This document shows, in pieces, positions 1 to 11,863 of a DNA stretch of 64,000 bases. A program made the position numbers and the translations under genes. How positions within the stretch are numbered: position 1 is the first letter of the stretch; each line of letters opens with the position of its first letter. Source of the stretch: Warburgia ugandensis (Eukaryota > Streptophyta > Magnoliopsida > Canellales > Canellaceae); the NCBI GenBank assembly GCA_035236585.1, contig CP141134.1, positions 24,574,914 through 24,638,913 on the forward strand, written 5' to 3'. The notes below the pieces were generated by a model. That model made no database searches, was not told the DNA's origin, and saw nothing but the letters and a program-made list of their open reading frames with translations.

Positions 1-151
1 TCAAATCTAAGTTTTCACATCAAAATTAGGTTTGCATCATCGAGATGAATCCAACGAATGCTTTAGATAAAAAGCGGTCAAATCTAAGTTTTCAAATCAA
101 AATTAGGTTTGCATCATCGAGATGAATCCAATGGATGCTTCAGATAAAAAA
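1..151. repeat. 77-bp tandem repeat, two copies at the window edge
   Basis: Two head-to-tail copies start at 1 and 78, each beginning TCAAATCTAAGTTTTCA and containing GCATCATCGAGATGAATCC. They differ at only a few positions. The array touches the window start, so more copies may lie upstream. No coding role is visible. Confidence 0.85.
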
Positions 152-631
152 TTAGGTTATATTGCCTTCAGAATTGAAGATTTTTTGTTCTAGGACACAT
201 GCGCGTGTGTCTCCATCCCCAGGATGAATGCAGTGGCATCTTTGTCACTCGGACTAACGTGTGTGATGGTGCTGAGCGTGCATGTTGTGGTTCACATCTG
301 CTAGGGTTTTGACTATTTTTGTCATTCCTAGGGTTTTGAGGGTCTAGGAATTGAATGAATGGCTCAGATAATCCATTTGAGCTGTTCATGAGGTGGCTTT
401 TCTATTGTGACACAAGTTTCTCTAATGAAACTCTACCTAGCTAGAAAAACTAGTCTGGCTAGCATGGGGAGGGGAAAAACTAGTAGGAAAGAAGAAAAAG
501 AGAGAAACGGGGCTGGGAAAGATAATTACCTGTCTAGGCTGGTGGGGGATTTTCGTCTAAGAAAAGTCTTTGTCGGAGAAGGATAAGAGCAGAGAGTCTG
601 CCACATGCTGTACACACGACATGATTAGGGG
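152..631. other. Anonymous non-coding sequence
   Basis: No protein family is recognisable in either direction. Short open frames here have no conserved motifs. The stretch around 460-560 is purine-rich on the plus strand. It is left as unclassified intergenic or decayed repeat sequence. Confidence 0.5.
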
Positions 632-803
632 GAACAGTTATAAAAATGTCCCCTCTAAATTTATGGTATTTCTATTTTAAAAATTAGGTAAATGAGCCTT
701 ACTTACAAATTACTAAAATGCCCCTCAACTTCAAATGCTCATAACTTTTTCATCCAAACTCCATTTTAGGGGTTGTTGGTGTCATTGGATTCCTTTTTTC
801 TTC
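632..803 (+). repeat. Dispersed repeat, second copy at 63425-63565
   Basis: The block runs from TATAAAAATGTCCCCTC through AAAATGCCCCTC and CTTTTTCATCCAAACTCC to GTTGTTGGTGTCATTGGA. A diverged copy in the same order and orientation occurs at 63425-63565. Similar wording is common in LTRs of plant gypsy elements, so it may be an LTR fragment, but no boundary can be drawn. 804-937 continues as AT-rich sequence up to the truncated LTR of Athila-1. Confidence 0.5.
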
Positions 804-937
804 AAAGTTATCTAATCAGCCATGTCAACTCTCATTTTGGTCTCTATAATTATCAATTCTCTGAAAACTCAAAGTCCTAATTTTTATAAAATTCTCAAAT
901 AATATTATATAATTATATGGAAAAATTTACAGATATT

Positions 938-1572
938 ACACTTCATTGACTAGTAGTGGGTGAGAAAGAAAGGGGTGCGGGAGAGATGTGGGGTGTTGCA
1001 ATATAACTGGTGAACAGAGAGAGAGCCCTGCAATGGTAGATCTCATGAGTCTTCCTTCCCTACAGCTCTTCTTCTTTAGCGAACTCTCTTCTCCCCCTCC
1101 AAAGTCCTCTTTAAGCTTCTTACCCTCTAATTTCATTTCCCCACTTTCCTTCAAGCTCTATACTATAGTTAAAAACTCTTCACCTTAGAAACTCCTACCA
1201 ACTCCCCCTTCTATTATGCAACTCCATGATTTCCTTTTCTCCAATTAGAACCCATTCTTTTTTAGGAAATTATCTCATACTGCCTTTTTGCTCTTTAAGA
1301 TGATCTAGGATCATTAATTTTGATCTGAGCCATTCAAGTCACAATTTGGTTGATCTATAAAACGTAAGACTAAATTAAAATCATCTAAACCATACATTAT
1401 ATATCTGATCAACTTTGATGATCATCTGACCATTAAATTTTACAAGTCAATGGTTGGATGGTCAATTGGAGTTAAAATTTGTATTTTATCTAAAAAATGA
1501 AAATTTGATGGGTTAGATGATCTAATTAGATGCTAAATTTAGGTTATTTTGCACAAAATTAAACATTTAACA
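938..1572 (-). repeat. Athila-1 3' LTR, truncated
   Basis: This matches 11066-11640 in order and orientation, for example GAGAGAGCCCTGCAATGG and ATGATTTCCTTTTCTCCAATT in both. It ends at 1572 with ...TTTAACA (TGTTAAA on the minus strand), next to the polypurine tract. Homology stops abruptly at about 938, so roughly the outer 1.2 kb present in the other LTR is missing here. Confidence 0.8.
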
Positions 1573-1582
1573 CATCCCCCAA
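1573..1582 (-). promoter_or_regulatory. Polypurine tract of Athila-1
   Basis: On the minus strand TTGGGGGATG lies directly before the LTR start TGTTAAATG. This is the expected place and composition for the plus-strand DNA primer of an LTR retrotransposon. Confidence 0.6.
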
Positions 1583-3261
1583 TCAGCATTTTGCTAGTCC
1601 CAAGAAAAACGTGTGAAAAACTTATTTTCAAAATTTTCAAAAATTATTTTCATGTCAATTCCACTTTTTCGTGGAGAATTATCTTCAATAAATCTAAGAA
1701 CTTTAGCAAACTAATAAAAATGAATGAAAGATTCAAAACCCTACCCATATGCTAAATAAATTCCATTTAAGTTCATATCTCAAAGTGTGTGTGTGTGTGT
1801 GTATAGTCTACATATACAATAATCCTTATCTTTAAGTAGACTTCTAACTTTTGAACTTAATTTGAAATATGTTTTGACCTCTATCCTCATTAACTACATA
1901 CACTCAAAAATAAAACTCTCTAATAAAGGGTTCATATCATATCCCTCTTTTAAATATGTAAGCAAAGTTATAAAAACAAATTTATCTCATATATATTCAT
2001 GAAGAACGGGAGTCACTAAGGAATTTAATTTTGATCCCTTTAGGAAGAATAAGATTCCATTACCTTTGAACTTTTTACAAATACTACTCTTTAAATCCTA
2101 TCCATTTATATCTTCATCAAGACTATATTCCTCTTGAATCAATAGGTCTTCAACTAGGATGAAATGTAGGATTAGGGCAGGGTTATGAAAAGAAAGGACA
2201 TAAAGGGTATTTAAAAATTTTCAAAAATAATTAGAGGTCTTCTACTAAAGTCGACAATTCTTCATTACTTTGCTTGCCTGAAGTGAATATTTCTTTTTTT
2301 TAACATTTTTGTGTTCTTCTAAAATTTTCAATACTTTTTTTTTCTTTCTTTTCAACAGTTTTGAATCTCTTTAAAGACTACTTCTTTTCTTGATATTCAC
2401 TTTTATTGCAATAAAAAATTATAGTGTCATTAATCTCTAATGTATCTTTTAAACAAAATAGGTAATGGATATATTATACTGGGTTAATTTGAGTGATAAA
2501 AGAAAAGGCTTATATAAAAGGCTCAAATTGGCTAACTGGTGGTAAAAATACTTTTGGGGTAGGCTTTATCTATCTAGGTTAATAACAAGGATGACCTAAA
2601 TCATTTCCTAGGTTTCATATAATCTATCAGATTCAATGAGCTTTTAGAAATTTGAAAGTAATACTCTAATAATTCAAGTAATTAGCCAAATTTAAGAATT
2701 GATAGGATCAAATTTTCTCTAAGCATGCCTAAGAAAATTAGAAACATTTATAGCCTCTTGAAAAGAATGAATGGCTCTAAAACTCACTTAGGTTATAGGT
2801 TTCTATTGAATTTCTTTAAGATCTCTAAGTTATAATGACTTATCAATTTAGACTATGTATATGTAACTGCGGGTATAGATGTGATCTGAGACTTTGCTTT
2901 CATGAAATACTTTAGAAAATAAGTAAAATGATGAATTAATCATATGCAATTCTATTAATAAGATAAAGTTACCTAGACTATACTTCAGAAAATCCAATTC
3001 TCATCATAGTGTACGAATTAACCTAAAAATTTTTTTAGCAAAAATTTTATTTTTTTTCATTTTTTAGAAAATATGGAAAATAAAAACTAACAAAAACTAG
3101 AATTTGTTAGAATTTTACACCCCCAACCTAAAAGAAACATTATCCCTAATGTTTAAAAAGTAGGACCTAAAATAAATATGGGTGATGCAGAAAACAACAA
3201 GATGTATGGCCAATCCTAGCATTCTCAATCTCAACTATCCTATATAGAAAAACTTTTGTTA
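1583..3261 (-). other. Athila-1 non-coding 3' region
   Basis: About 1.7 kb lie between the integrase end and the polypurine tract. No env-like reading frame is seen. The region aligns with the same part of the other Athila copies, including a shared TAGTCTACATATACA block near 1806-1820 and a G-rich motif at 3116-3152 (minus strand). A short (GT)9 run sits at 1785-1802. Confidence 0.65.
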
Positions 3262-4440
3262 CTATATATGTACTAGTCCATCAAGATCTAACTTACCTAG
3301 AAGTAGGTGGAACTTAGAATTGTAAAGCAAAATCTTCTGGTTTGGAGTAAAGGATTTTCTCATTATGTTTTTCTCATGAAAAACTTTCATCCTTTCTTTA
3401 TATATCCTATTACTCTTATAGCCTTCTTTCCTGGTCTCTTCCAACTCATTAAGTTGGAGTTTTCTATGTGAGACCGCTTCATCCATATTGAAATTAAAGG
3501 TCTTTATTTCCTAGTAGGCTCTATGTTCCAATTTCATAGGCAAATGACAAGCTGTATAGTATATAATATGATAGGGAGACATAACAATCAAGGTTCGATG
3601 TGTAGCCTTGTAAGAGACTAGCCCTTTCTTGGCTAGTCTAAGAGACTAATCCTTATGATCTGGATTAACATTATTTTGAAGAATTTGTTTTATGGCATGA
3701 TTAGATACTTCAACTTGTCCACTTGTTTGTGGGTGATATGGTGTTGCAACTTTATGTATGATGTTATACTTTTTCATGAGTGTTTCGAATGACTTGTTGC
3801 AAAAATGTGTACCATTATCACTTATAATGGCTTAAGGAGTCCCAAATTTAGAAACAATATTTTCTTTTAGGAATTTTACAACTATTTTGTGATCATTATG
3901 CCTACATGGGATAGCCTCAATCCACTTAGAAACATAGTCTATGGCCAGTAAGATGTACATGTAGCCAAAAAAAGGTGAGAATGGTCACTGAAATCAATGC
4001 CCTAGCAATCAAAAACTTCTATGACAAGGATAGGGTTGTGAGGCATCATATTCCTATGGTTATTGCTCCTAGCTTTTTACATCGCTCACATGATTTACAG
4101 AACATGTGTGTTTAAACAAGGAAGGCTAGTAGAAACCACACTACAAAATCTTTGTAGCTACTTTCTGTGTAGAAAAATGTCCATCACATGCTTCTAAATG
4201 ACAAAAAGTGATAACACTATGTTGCTCTAAGTTAGGTGCACATCTCTGAATTATTTGATCTAGGCTTTATTCAAACAGGTATGGATCATTGCAGAAATAG
4301 TGCTTAACATTGGAATTTTTTTTTTTTGCTTTTCTTGTTTATTCCAATTTTCAAGAATCTTCCATGTGACTAAATAATTTGCAATATCAGCAACCAGGGA
4401 GGATGGGAAACATGAAGAAGTTGCTCATTAGGAAAAGTAT
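3262..4440 (-). pseudogene. Athila-1 integrase remnant
   Basis: Integrase would insert the element cDNA into chromosomes. Pieces in several frames show the core: GID followed by F, preceded by a stop where the neighbour copies have Trp; ISDNGTHFCNK with the second catalytic Asp; and [12 protein letters not shown] with the catalytic Glu. The C-terminal part (3262-3486) contains KSFTPNQKILLYNSK, the segment before the GPY-type module, but the GPY itself reads DLDGLVHI. Frameshifts and stops separate the parts, so no enzyme is made. Confidence 0.8.
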
Positions 4441-4911
4441 CTTTAATTGGCAACTCATCCAAAGGTTTTGTATGGACTAAGCAAGACAAGTGATCAATTA
4501 CAACATTCTCTACTCCTTATCTTTTATCTTAATGTCAAACTCTTGGAGTAGAATTCTCCATATAATTAGTCTGATCTTAAACATCTTTCTTGGAAATAAG
4601 ATACTTAAGGGTTACATGATCAGTGATATGACTATTTTAGATCCAACCAAGTAAGGCCTGAACTTATCCAAGGCAAAAACAATTGCTAGGAGTTCTTTCT
4701 CTAGAGTGGAATAGTTCATTTGTGTGCTATTTAGGGTCCTACTTGCATAGTAGATGACATATGACCTTTTCTCATTTCTTTCTCCTAGTATAGCTCCTAC
4801 AACATAATCACTAGCATCACATATAATTTCAAAGGTTAGACTTTAGTCAATGATGGGTGAAATGGTTAACTTGTCTTTTAGCTTTGTAAAAGCTTCCTAA
4901 CAATTATTAGT
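4441..4911 (-). pseudogene. Athila-1 RNase H remnant
   Basis: RNase H would remove the RNA strand during reverse transcription. The minus strand encodes CDASDYVVGAILGE, YYASRTLNSTQMNYST and KELLAIVFALDKF, with the first Asp and the Glu of the active site. The segment after the VGSK motif is broken by frameshifts. It directly follows the reverse transcriptase. Confidence 0.78.
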
Positions 4912-5964
4912 CTACTCAAAAGTAGTATCCTTTGTAAGGAGGTGACACAATAGTTTGGATATTGCACTAAAATCTTTAATAAACCTCCTATAAAATCCTG
5001 CATGACCTAGAAAAGAGGGAATGTCCCTAACAGATTTAGGGATGGGTAGATTAGTAATTAGGCCAACTTTGGCTCCATCTACCTCTATACCTTTGGATGA
5101 CACTATGTGGCCAAGGAAAATTCTCTTAGGAACCATTAAATGACACTTTTTTCAATTAAGCATTAAGTTCTTTTCTTTAGAATGACTTAAGACTTTTCTT
5201 AGATTTTCAAGGCATGTGTCAAAGGAACCACCAAAAACAGAAAAGTCATCCATGAAAATCTCTAAAATTCTTTGTACCATATCATTAAAGATACTTAATA
5301 TGCAGTGTTGAAATGTGATAGGACATTACATAATCCAAATGGCATTCTTTTGCAAGCAAAAGTGCCAAAAGGACATGTAAAGGTAGTCTTTTCCTAATCC
5401 TTAAGTGCAATTTCTATCTAGTTATGCCCTAAATAAACATATTAAAAATAATAGTATTGATGTCCTACAACCCTTTCTAACATATAATCAACATAGGTTA
5501 AAGGAAAATCATCCTTCCAAGTGATAGCATTCAACTTTCTATAGTCAATGCGCATACACCAACTAGTGGTAACTCTAGTGGGAATTAAAACTAGTGGTAA
5601 CTCTAGTGGAAATTAATTCATTGTTGACATTAGTGATCACTATCACCTCAGATTTCTTTGGAACTACTTGAGTTGGATTTATTCAATTGCTATCACTTAT
5701 AGGATAGATGATTCCCACATCAAGAAACGTAAGGACTTTTGCTCTAACCACATCTTTTATATTAGGATTTAACCTTCTTTGCATTTGATGGCTTGGTTTA
5801 GCTTCATTCTCCAGATATGTCGTCTGGGTACATATTAAAGTGTTAATACCCTTTATATCAGCAATGGTCCATCCTATAGCACCTTTTTGTTCCTTTAATG
5901 TGTCTATTAACTTTTCCTCCTGAGATGTTTTTAATTGGGAGGAAATTATCATAGGCAAAGTCAC
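4912..5964 (-). pseudogene. Athila-1 reverse transcriptase remnant
   Basis: The enzyme would copy element RNA into DNA. The N-terminal part (from 5964 downward) shows AIGWTIADIKGINTL and RRLNPNIKDVV, followed by a broken middle. Near 5250 the minus strand encodes FMDDFSVFGGSFDTC, so the two catalytic Asp of the FMDD box are kept. The connection part at 4912-5136 reads VPKRIFLGHIVSSKGIEV and FLGHAGFYRRFIKDFS. At least three frame changes or stops interrupt it. The family is unambiguous; function is lost. Confidence 0.88.
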
Positions 5965-6834
5965 TTTTCTCCTAAATAAGCATATTTTAGATTGAATGGT
6001 AGAGATTTTAATTCAAGCTTAGGAGGTTTTACACATGATGGAAGGGGAGTGGAATCCCTCGGTGGAAATTCTTTGAAATGAGGTTTCCAATTTTTTATTT
6101 CTATGATAGCAATAGAATCAAGAAGGGCATTAATTTCCTATATTAATGTATCCTCATTAAACTCATTGAATTTGGCCAAATGGGCCTTAATTAGGTCGGA
6201 CAAGGAAGATGATTGAAAACGATCTTAGATAATTGAATTTATCATGTTGACCAGTGCAAGTCATTAGTGAGGTCATCGGGTTGCTTACAAATGTTAAAGA
6301 TGTTTAGCTCAAATGTCATATTAATATAAAAAAATTTCATGAAACCATTTCTATAGTTAATTAAGGCATTGGACATAGCCAAAATGGTTATCCTAGGATG
6401 ATTGGTAATTCATTCTTCTCATTCACCATCAGTTGTTTATCCAGATTTAGAAAATCTACATGGAAGTGGAACAGTTCTACTTGGACAAGCACATCTTCTT
6501 TTACCCCTCTCGGTATCTTCACAAAATGATCATCTAATTGGAATGTAGCAGAAGTAGGTTTTAGCTCACCCAAACCTAACTGTTCATATACTAAGTATGG
6601 TAGTAGGTTCACACTAGATCCCAAATCAAGCAAAGTTTAATTAATCTTATAGTTGCCAATAATGAAAGTAAGATTGTGGCGACTTGGATCCTTGTATTTT
6701 GGTGGTATATGATGTTGAAGAATGGAAATAACTTGTTCAGTCAAAAGTGCCTTCTTTTGAGCATTTAGTCTTCTTTTCATGGTGCAAAGGTATTCTAAGA
6801 ATTTGACATATGATGGGATTTGTTTTATTGGCAT
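5965..6834 (-). pseudogene. Athila-1 protease and protease-RT linker remnant
   Basis: Retroviral-type aspartic protease that would process the polyprotein. Residues at 6388-6633 include LDLGSSVNLLPY, with the catalytic Asp kept, and IPRGVKEDVLVQVE and ELPIILG. The part just upstream (6637-6834) reads QIPSYVKFLEYLCTMKRR and HHIPPKYKDP, seen in every Athila copy here. A stop separates the two pieces. 5965-6290 is the poorly conserved linker to reverse transcriptase. Confidence 0.82.
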
Positions 6835-8650
6835 CCAAGATTGGTATGTTAATCTTTGCTGGCTTGAAAATCTCTAAAATCTCATCATTAGAGGCAAACT
6901 TTGGAGCTTAACGTAACCTATAAGGGAATAGAGCAAGAATAGGATATGGGTCAACAGGTGAAGTGGGGTCCTTCTCTTTAGATTTTTCATTAACTTTAAT
7001 GGATTTTTCTACCTATTCAGTCGTTGGTGGCTCATCTTTCTTAATTCTTTTACCACTCTTAAGAATAGTGATAGCCTTAGTATGTTCCATGGTAGAGCTC
7101 AATGATGCATTGAGTGTATAATTGCTAACCACAATCACACCCTTAGGGTTTACTTGTGGTTGAGCTAGAAACTTTTCTTTCTCCATATTTTGCATCAATT
7201 GAACCATCATGTTTTTCATTTCATTCATAAACTAATTGGTTTGTTTCACTTGAACTTCTAATTGAGAAGTTTTCCTCTCCTAGTTTTGAATGAGTTGATG
7301 GATATTACCAAGTAGAAGCCTTTTGGATGGTGGCAAGCAAGGTCCTAGGAGTAGGAGGTTGATGAGTTTGGTATGGGGTTAGGGCAAGAAGTCTTTGGTT
7401 TTGTTGGTGAGGCTGGTATAGGCCTGGTTGTGAGACATTGGCAGTAAGTCCATTTCTCCAATGAAATATGGATGGTTTCCCCAGTTGGGATTATATGTCT
7501 TTGAGTATGGAGAGAAAGGTCATTTATAAGTGTTAAGTGCATTAGCTTGATTATGAAGTACCTCTTGAAATGCTAGAATAGTAAGATATTTGAGTTTTTC
7601 TTTCCCATTTCTATGGCCTCTAATTTTCTAGCTAGGGATGTTACTTTGGCATTAAGTTCATCTTGATCAGACATGGCATATATGCCTCCCTAGCAGATGT
7701 GGTAGTGGGCTTAAGTCTATCTAGATGTTCTACTCTTTTTGACTCTGCCTAGGTTTGTGGACTTTTAGCTAGCCATTCCAAATACTCTTCTGCCTCATCT
7801 GACTATCTATTCAAAAAGTTACCATTGCAAATCATCTCTACAAACTAATGCATATAAGAATTAAGTCCAAAAAAGAAGCCGGTGATGCGCCATGGTTCAT
7901 AGCCATGATGTGGGCAAGTGGGTAAAAGATCCTTGAACCCTTCCTAGCATTGGTAGAGTGATTCTTTATCCTTTTGAGTAAAATTCATGATCTTTTTGCT
8001 GAGTATATTTATTTTATGTTTAGGAAAAAACATTTTTAAGAAATCCCTTGTCATTTCATTCTAGGTTCTTATGGAATCTATTCCTAGTGCATTAAACCAT
8101 ATTTTAGCTTTTTTCTTTAAAGATGAAAGAAAAAGTTTAAGCCCGCCAGTATTTAGACCAATATTTTGTGTTCATTGGGTACTACATAACTCCTCAAACT
8201 CTTTAAGATGCAAGGACTTTAATTGTCTAACCCATAGAATTTGAAAAGTAATTGGATTACTCCTGTTTTTAATTCTAGTGCCCCAACATTCTGAGGAAGA
8301 ATGATACAGGATGGGATACTGGTGCATGTAGGCTGAAGGAAGTCTTTTAAAGTTCTACCATGAAAGTTTTGATAAACATCACAATCACATGTTGACTATG
8401 TTAATCCCACTCCCTATTGTTATTTCTTGTCCAATCTTTGTTTGGTAGATGATTATTCCTCCTTGGTGGAGGTTGATATTCATCATCCATTAGAGGTGGT
8501 GGGTCCTCATCCATGATGAGTGGAGGGCCTTGACTGCCACAGGATGAGTTATCCCTTGATCGTTAATCAGTCATTGATGACAATAGATCTGATTGTATGT
8601 CATTTTGGTCATACTTGACTAACCTTTCAGTTTTGTCTCATCTCCAAAAG
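6835..8650 (-). pseudogene. Athila-1 gag remnant
   Basis: Gag would form the particle that packages element RNA. Only scattered pieces survive between many stops. Alignment with the better gag of Athila-3 and Athila-2 places the N-terminal MDEDPPPLMDDEYQPPPRRN-like stretch near 8510 and the MNEMKNMMVQLMQ stretch at 7190-7228. No intact zinc knuckle can be read. Confidence 0.65.
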
Positions 8651-9824
8651 TGCATACAACGAAAGCTTTTCTTCTTTTTCTTTTCTAAATTAGGAAAAAA
8701 CAATCCTAAATGATGCAACCTAAATTCTAAGAATGATGCACAAACAAAGGACAAAATTAAATAATCCTTGAGGCTAATAAGTAGAAATATTTTGATTTTC
8801 TTGAATTTATGTGAGGGAGATCTTTTAGATTAGCCTAATCTAACACTTCTCCACTTTTGAAATTTGACTATTCCTTATTAGTTAGGTTCTGCTCTAAAAT
8901 GGTCAATATAATCCTTGTCTTAGGAGGCATTTAGACTTAGCTAAAGTTAATGAAAGGTGTGAAAAAATCACTTGGATTTTAAGACACCTACCATAACCAT
9001 AATGTTTAGAAGCCACTAGAGTGACAATAGATTACGTTCTTTTAAAAGGGTTTTACAAGCATGTGATGGCCTTTATAGGTCTTTTCTAATTAATTTTAAA
9101 TTAATTAAGAAGGTTCGGTTGCACGCTTGTTGTGATTACCCCAGGTGGGCTAAGAGGTGGTGATTAAATTCACCCTTGATCTTATGATGTCAAGTGCCCT
9201 TACTAATTAATTTTCACACTCTATGAAAGTTTCATCAACATATAAATCACCTTAAATTGATTTAAGATATAATTAAAAATAATAAACTAATGCAAATCTT
9301 AAAATGTAACTATTTTCAAGTATATTATCTATGTGAAATTACACTACCAAGCAATGCAAAATTATTCTATATGCAACTATTCTAAAAAAGGTAAAAAGAC
9401 TGTGGAAAACTTACAGTGGGATTTCTAATGAAGATCAAGTGTGGGCCACCATAACCCACACTTGCCCTATTTTAATACAACCCATTTAAATTTAAAATTG
9501 AAATAAATTGTAAACTACAATGGGGCCACACTATAAGTTTCATTCAAAGAAATAAAAAACCTAATATAGGAAAGCAAATAAATCCTAATTTGGAGAAGCT
9601 TTGGCCCACAAGATCATTGCCACCGCTTCTTTACTAAATTTCTTAAAAAATTAAAAATAGCAATAAAAAATTCACAAAATAGAGTGATTATGCACTAAGA
9701 AAAATTGAAAAATGCACTTAAAAATACCTAAAATGTTAAAACAATGCAATTCCAAAAATAATAATAATTAATTTTCTTTTTTTTTTGAATTTTCTATTAA
9801 ATTTTATGAAAAATCCAGTGCGGG
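8651..9824 (-). other. Athila-1 leader between primer site and gag
   Basis: About 1.2 kb of AT-rich non-coding sequence. It is homologous to the leaders of Athila-2 (40831-41967) and Athila-3 (52984-54120), sharing GGGCTAAGAGGTGGTGAT-type wording and the ACCCTTGATCTTAT block near 9170. No small gene is visible. Confidence 0.6.
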
Positions 9825-9839
9825 TCCCCAACATGGCCA
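9825..9839 (-). promoter_or_regulatory. Degenerate tRNA-Asp-type primer binding site of Athila-1
   Basis: The minus strand reads TGGCCATGTTGGGGA directly inside the 5' LTR, preceded by AAGTTTT. The Athila primer site is complementary to the tRNA-Asp 3' end (TGGCGCCGTTGCCGGGGA). This copy is three bases shorter and diverged. Confidence 0.6.
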
Positions 9840-9845
9840 AAAACT

Positions 9846-11640
9846 TATTGATTGTTTATCACATGTGCACAAGCTATTATAGTACAACTGATACATGTAC
9901 AGGTCCATCCCACAGGGGCTCAACTTAAAATTTAGAGTTTAAATAAAATTCAATTAATCACTATTTGAAATAAATAAATGAAATTAAATAATAATTAATT
10001 GCAAGCTCAAATATATTCAACTAATGAAAATTACACCAATCCAAGTTCTAAAAGATAGAAAATTAACTAAATAAGAAATAAATTTTACTTCCCTAGCTTG
10101 ATCATGTGAATTTATTCGAATTTGATGTTGTCAAAGTTGATTTGCATTCATCAATCTCTCACTCATATATCTGATTAAGGATCTGATGGTTGGATTGTTT
10201 AGTTTTCTTTAAAATTTGAAGATTTGAACTAAGGAATGATTTTGGGTTTTGGATGGCTTAAATCAAATTTTGGGATTTTAGATTGAAAATCAAGACTCAT
10301 GGATGAGCTAAGAGTTGTCCTAAAAACAAGATAAAAGAATTGATTTGAATTCTAATGAGAAAAAGCTCAGGAAATAAAGTTTTCTTGTTTGTTAAAGCCA
10401 AACTATTGAGTCGGTTAGGCTTTAATCAAACAGGGTTTGGATTACTTAGTTCTTGGATTAATCTGAGATCAACACAGAACCTGGATAGGAAAAATTGAAA
10501 CAATGCAAAACTGGCATAAAAAGAAGAAGGGATGAAAATGGGATTAAAATAAATGTCCAAAGGGAAAATTTGGAATTTTTTAGTTTTTTTCTTTAACTGA
10601 GAATAAGAGAACTACTAGAGGAGGAAGACTACTCAAGCAGTGGAGAAAAGATGGGGTTTTGGATCTTAAAATTGAGAAAGTTTACAAAACTTAGAGAATT
10701 CAGAGAAAAACAATGGTGAAAAATAGAACAAATTGAAGTGGAATACTTACTAAAATAGGGGAAGATGACAACTAGGAGCAACGAAAAAAATTGTGATTGG
10801 TAAGAAGAATGAGAAATAGGGAAGAGGAAGACTGAGAAAGAGGGGGAGAAACTAGGAATGGCTAAAAAGAAACAATGGGGTAGGGCATGAGTTGAGGACG
10901 AAGAGAAATTGTGGTTCGTGTTTGGATCTCTCTTCTTAGTCTAGACAGTCCGAGAGAGAGAGAAAGAGAGTGATGTGAGTTTTCTAGACAAGGAAGATAG
11001 TCGAGCAATCAGGAAAGATAGTGAAAGATGAGCTGGGTTTTGTTTTGGCCTAACAGGAAAGAGAGGCTTCACTAACTTGTAGTGGGTGAGAAAGAGAGGG
11101 GTGTAAGAGAGATATGGAATTCTACGATGTAATTGGTGAAGGAAGAGAGAGCCCTGCAATGGCAGAGCTCATGGGTCTTCCTTCCCCATGGCTCTCCTTC
11201 TTTAACAAACTCTCTTCTCCCCCTCTGAAGTCCTCCTTTTAAAGATTCTTGCCTTCTAATTTCATTTCCCCTCTTTCCTTCAAGTTCTCTACTACTATAA
11301 AAAATTCTCTACAATGGAAACTCCTACCAACTGCTTCTATTATGCAACTCCATGATTTCCTTTTCTCCAATTAGAACCCATTCCTTTTTGAAGAAATTAT
11401 CCTATTGCCTTTTTGCTCTTTAAGATGATCTGGCACTATTAATTTAGCTATGAGCCATCCAAGCCGCAATTTGGTTGATCTTTAAAACATAAGACTAAAT
11501 TAGAATAATCTAAACTGTACATTATACATTTGATCAGATCTAATGATCATTTGATGATTAAATTTTACAAGTGAACGGTTGGATGATTAATTGGAGCTAA
11601 AATTCATATTTATCTAAAATTTGCAAAATTGATGGGGTAG
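9846..11640 (-). repeat. Athila-1 5' LTR, outer end missing
   Basis: It starts next to the primer site with TATTGATTG (aligned with TGTTGAG of Athila-2) and runs to 11640, where homology with the left LTR stops after GATGGGGTAG. The last ~55 bp seen at 1518-1572 are replaced by unrelated sequence. The part 10920-11300 is CT/GA-rich. Promoter elements were not assigned. Confidence 0.78.
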
Positions 11641-11830
11641 AGAGTCAATGGTAGGTGAATAGGGAGCTCAAGGAGATAGGGAGTAGTTACTAACATTAGC
11701 TACTCCTCACTCTCTATAAGGAGCAAAGAAGAAAAAAAGGAAGTGGATAGAAGTAAGTAGAGAGGAGCAAGGAGAGAATGTGGAAGAAGTGGAGTTGGAG
11801 TTGGAGGGAAAAGAAAAACTCCTTACATTG

Positions 11831-11863
<33 letters not shown>

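Larger units (their letters stand above)
938..11640 (-). mobile_element. Athila-1: degenerate Ty3/gypsy (Athila-type) LTR retrotransposon
   Basis: Reading on the minus strand the order is LTR (9846-11640), primer site, leader, gag, protease, reverse transcriptase, RNase H, integrase, non-coding 3' block, polypurine tract, LTR (938-1572). This order and the protein motifs (DLGSSVNLLP protease, FMDDF reverse transcriptase, [12 protein letters not shown] integrase) fit the Athila branch of plant Ty3/gypsy elements. The body carries many stops and frameshifts. Both LTRs are incomplete: the left one lacks its outer part before 938 and the right one stops at 11640, about 55 bp short of the expected end. 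No target duplication can therefore be read. Confidence 0.88.
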
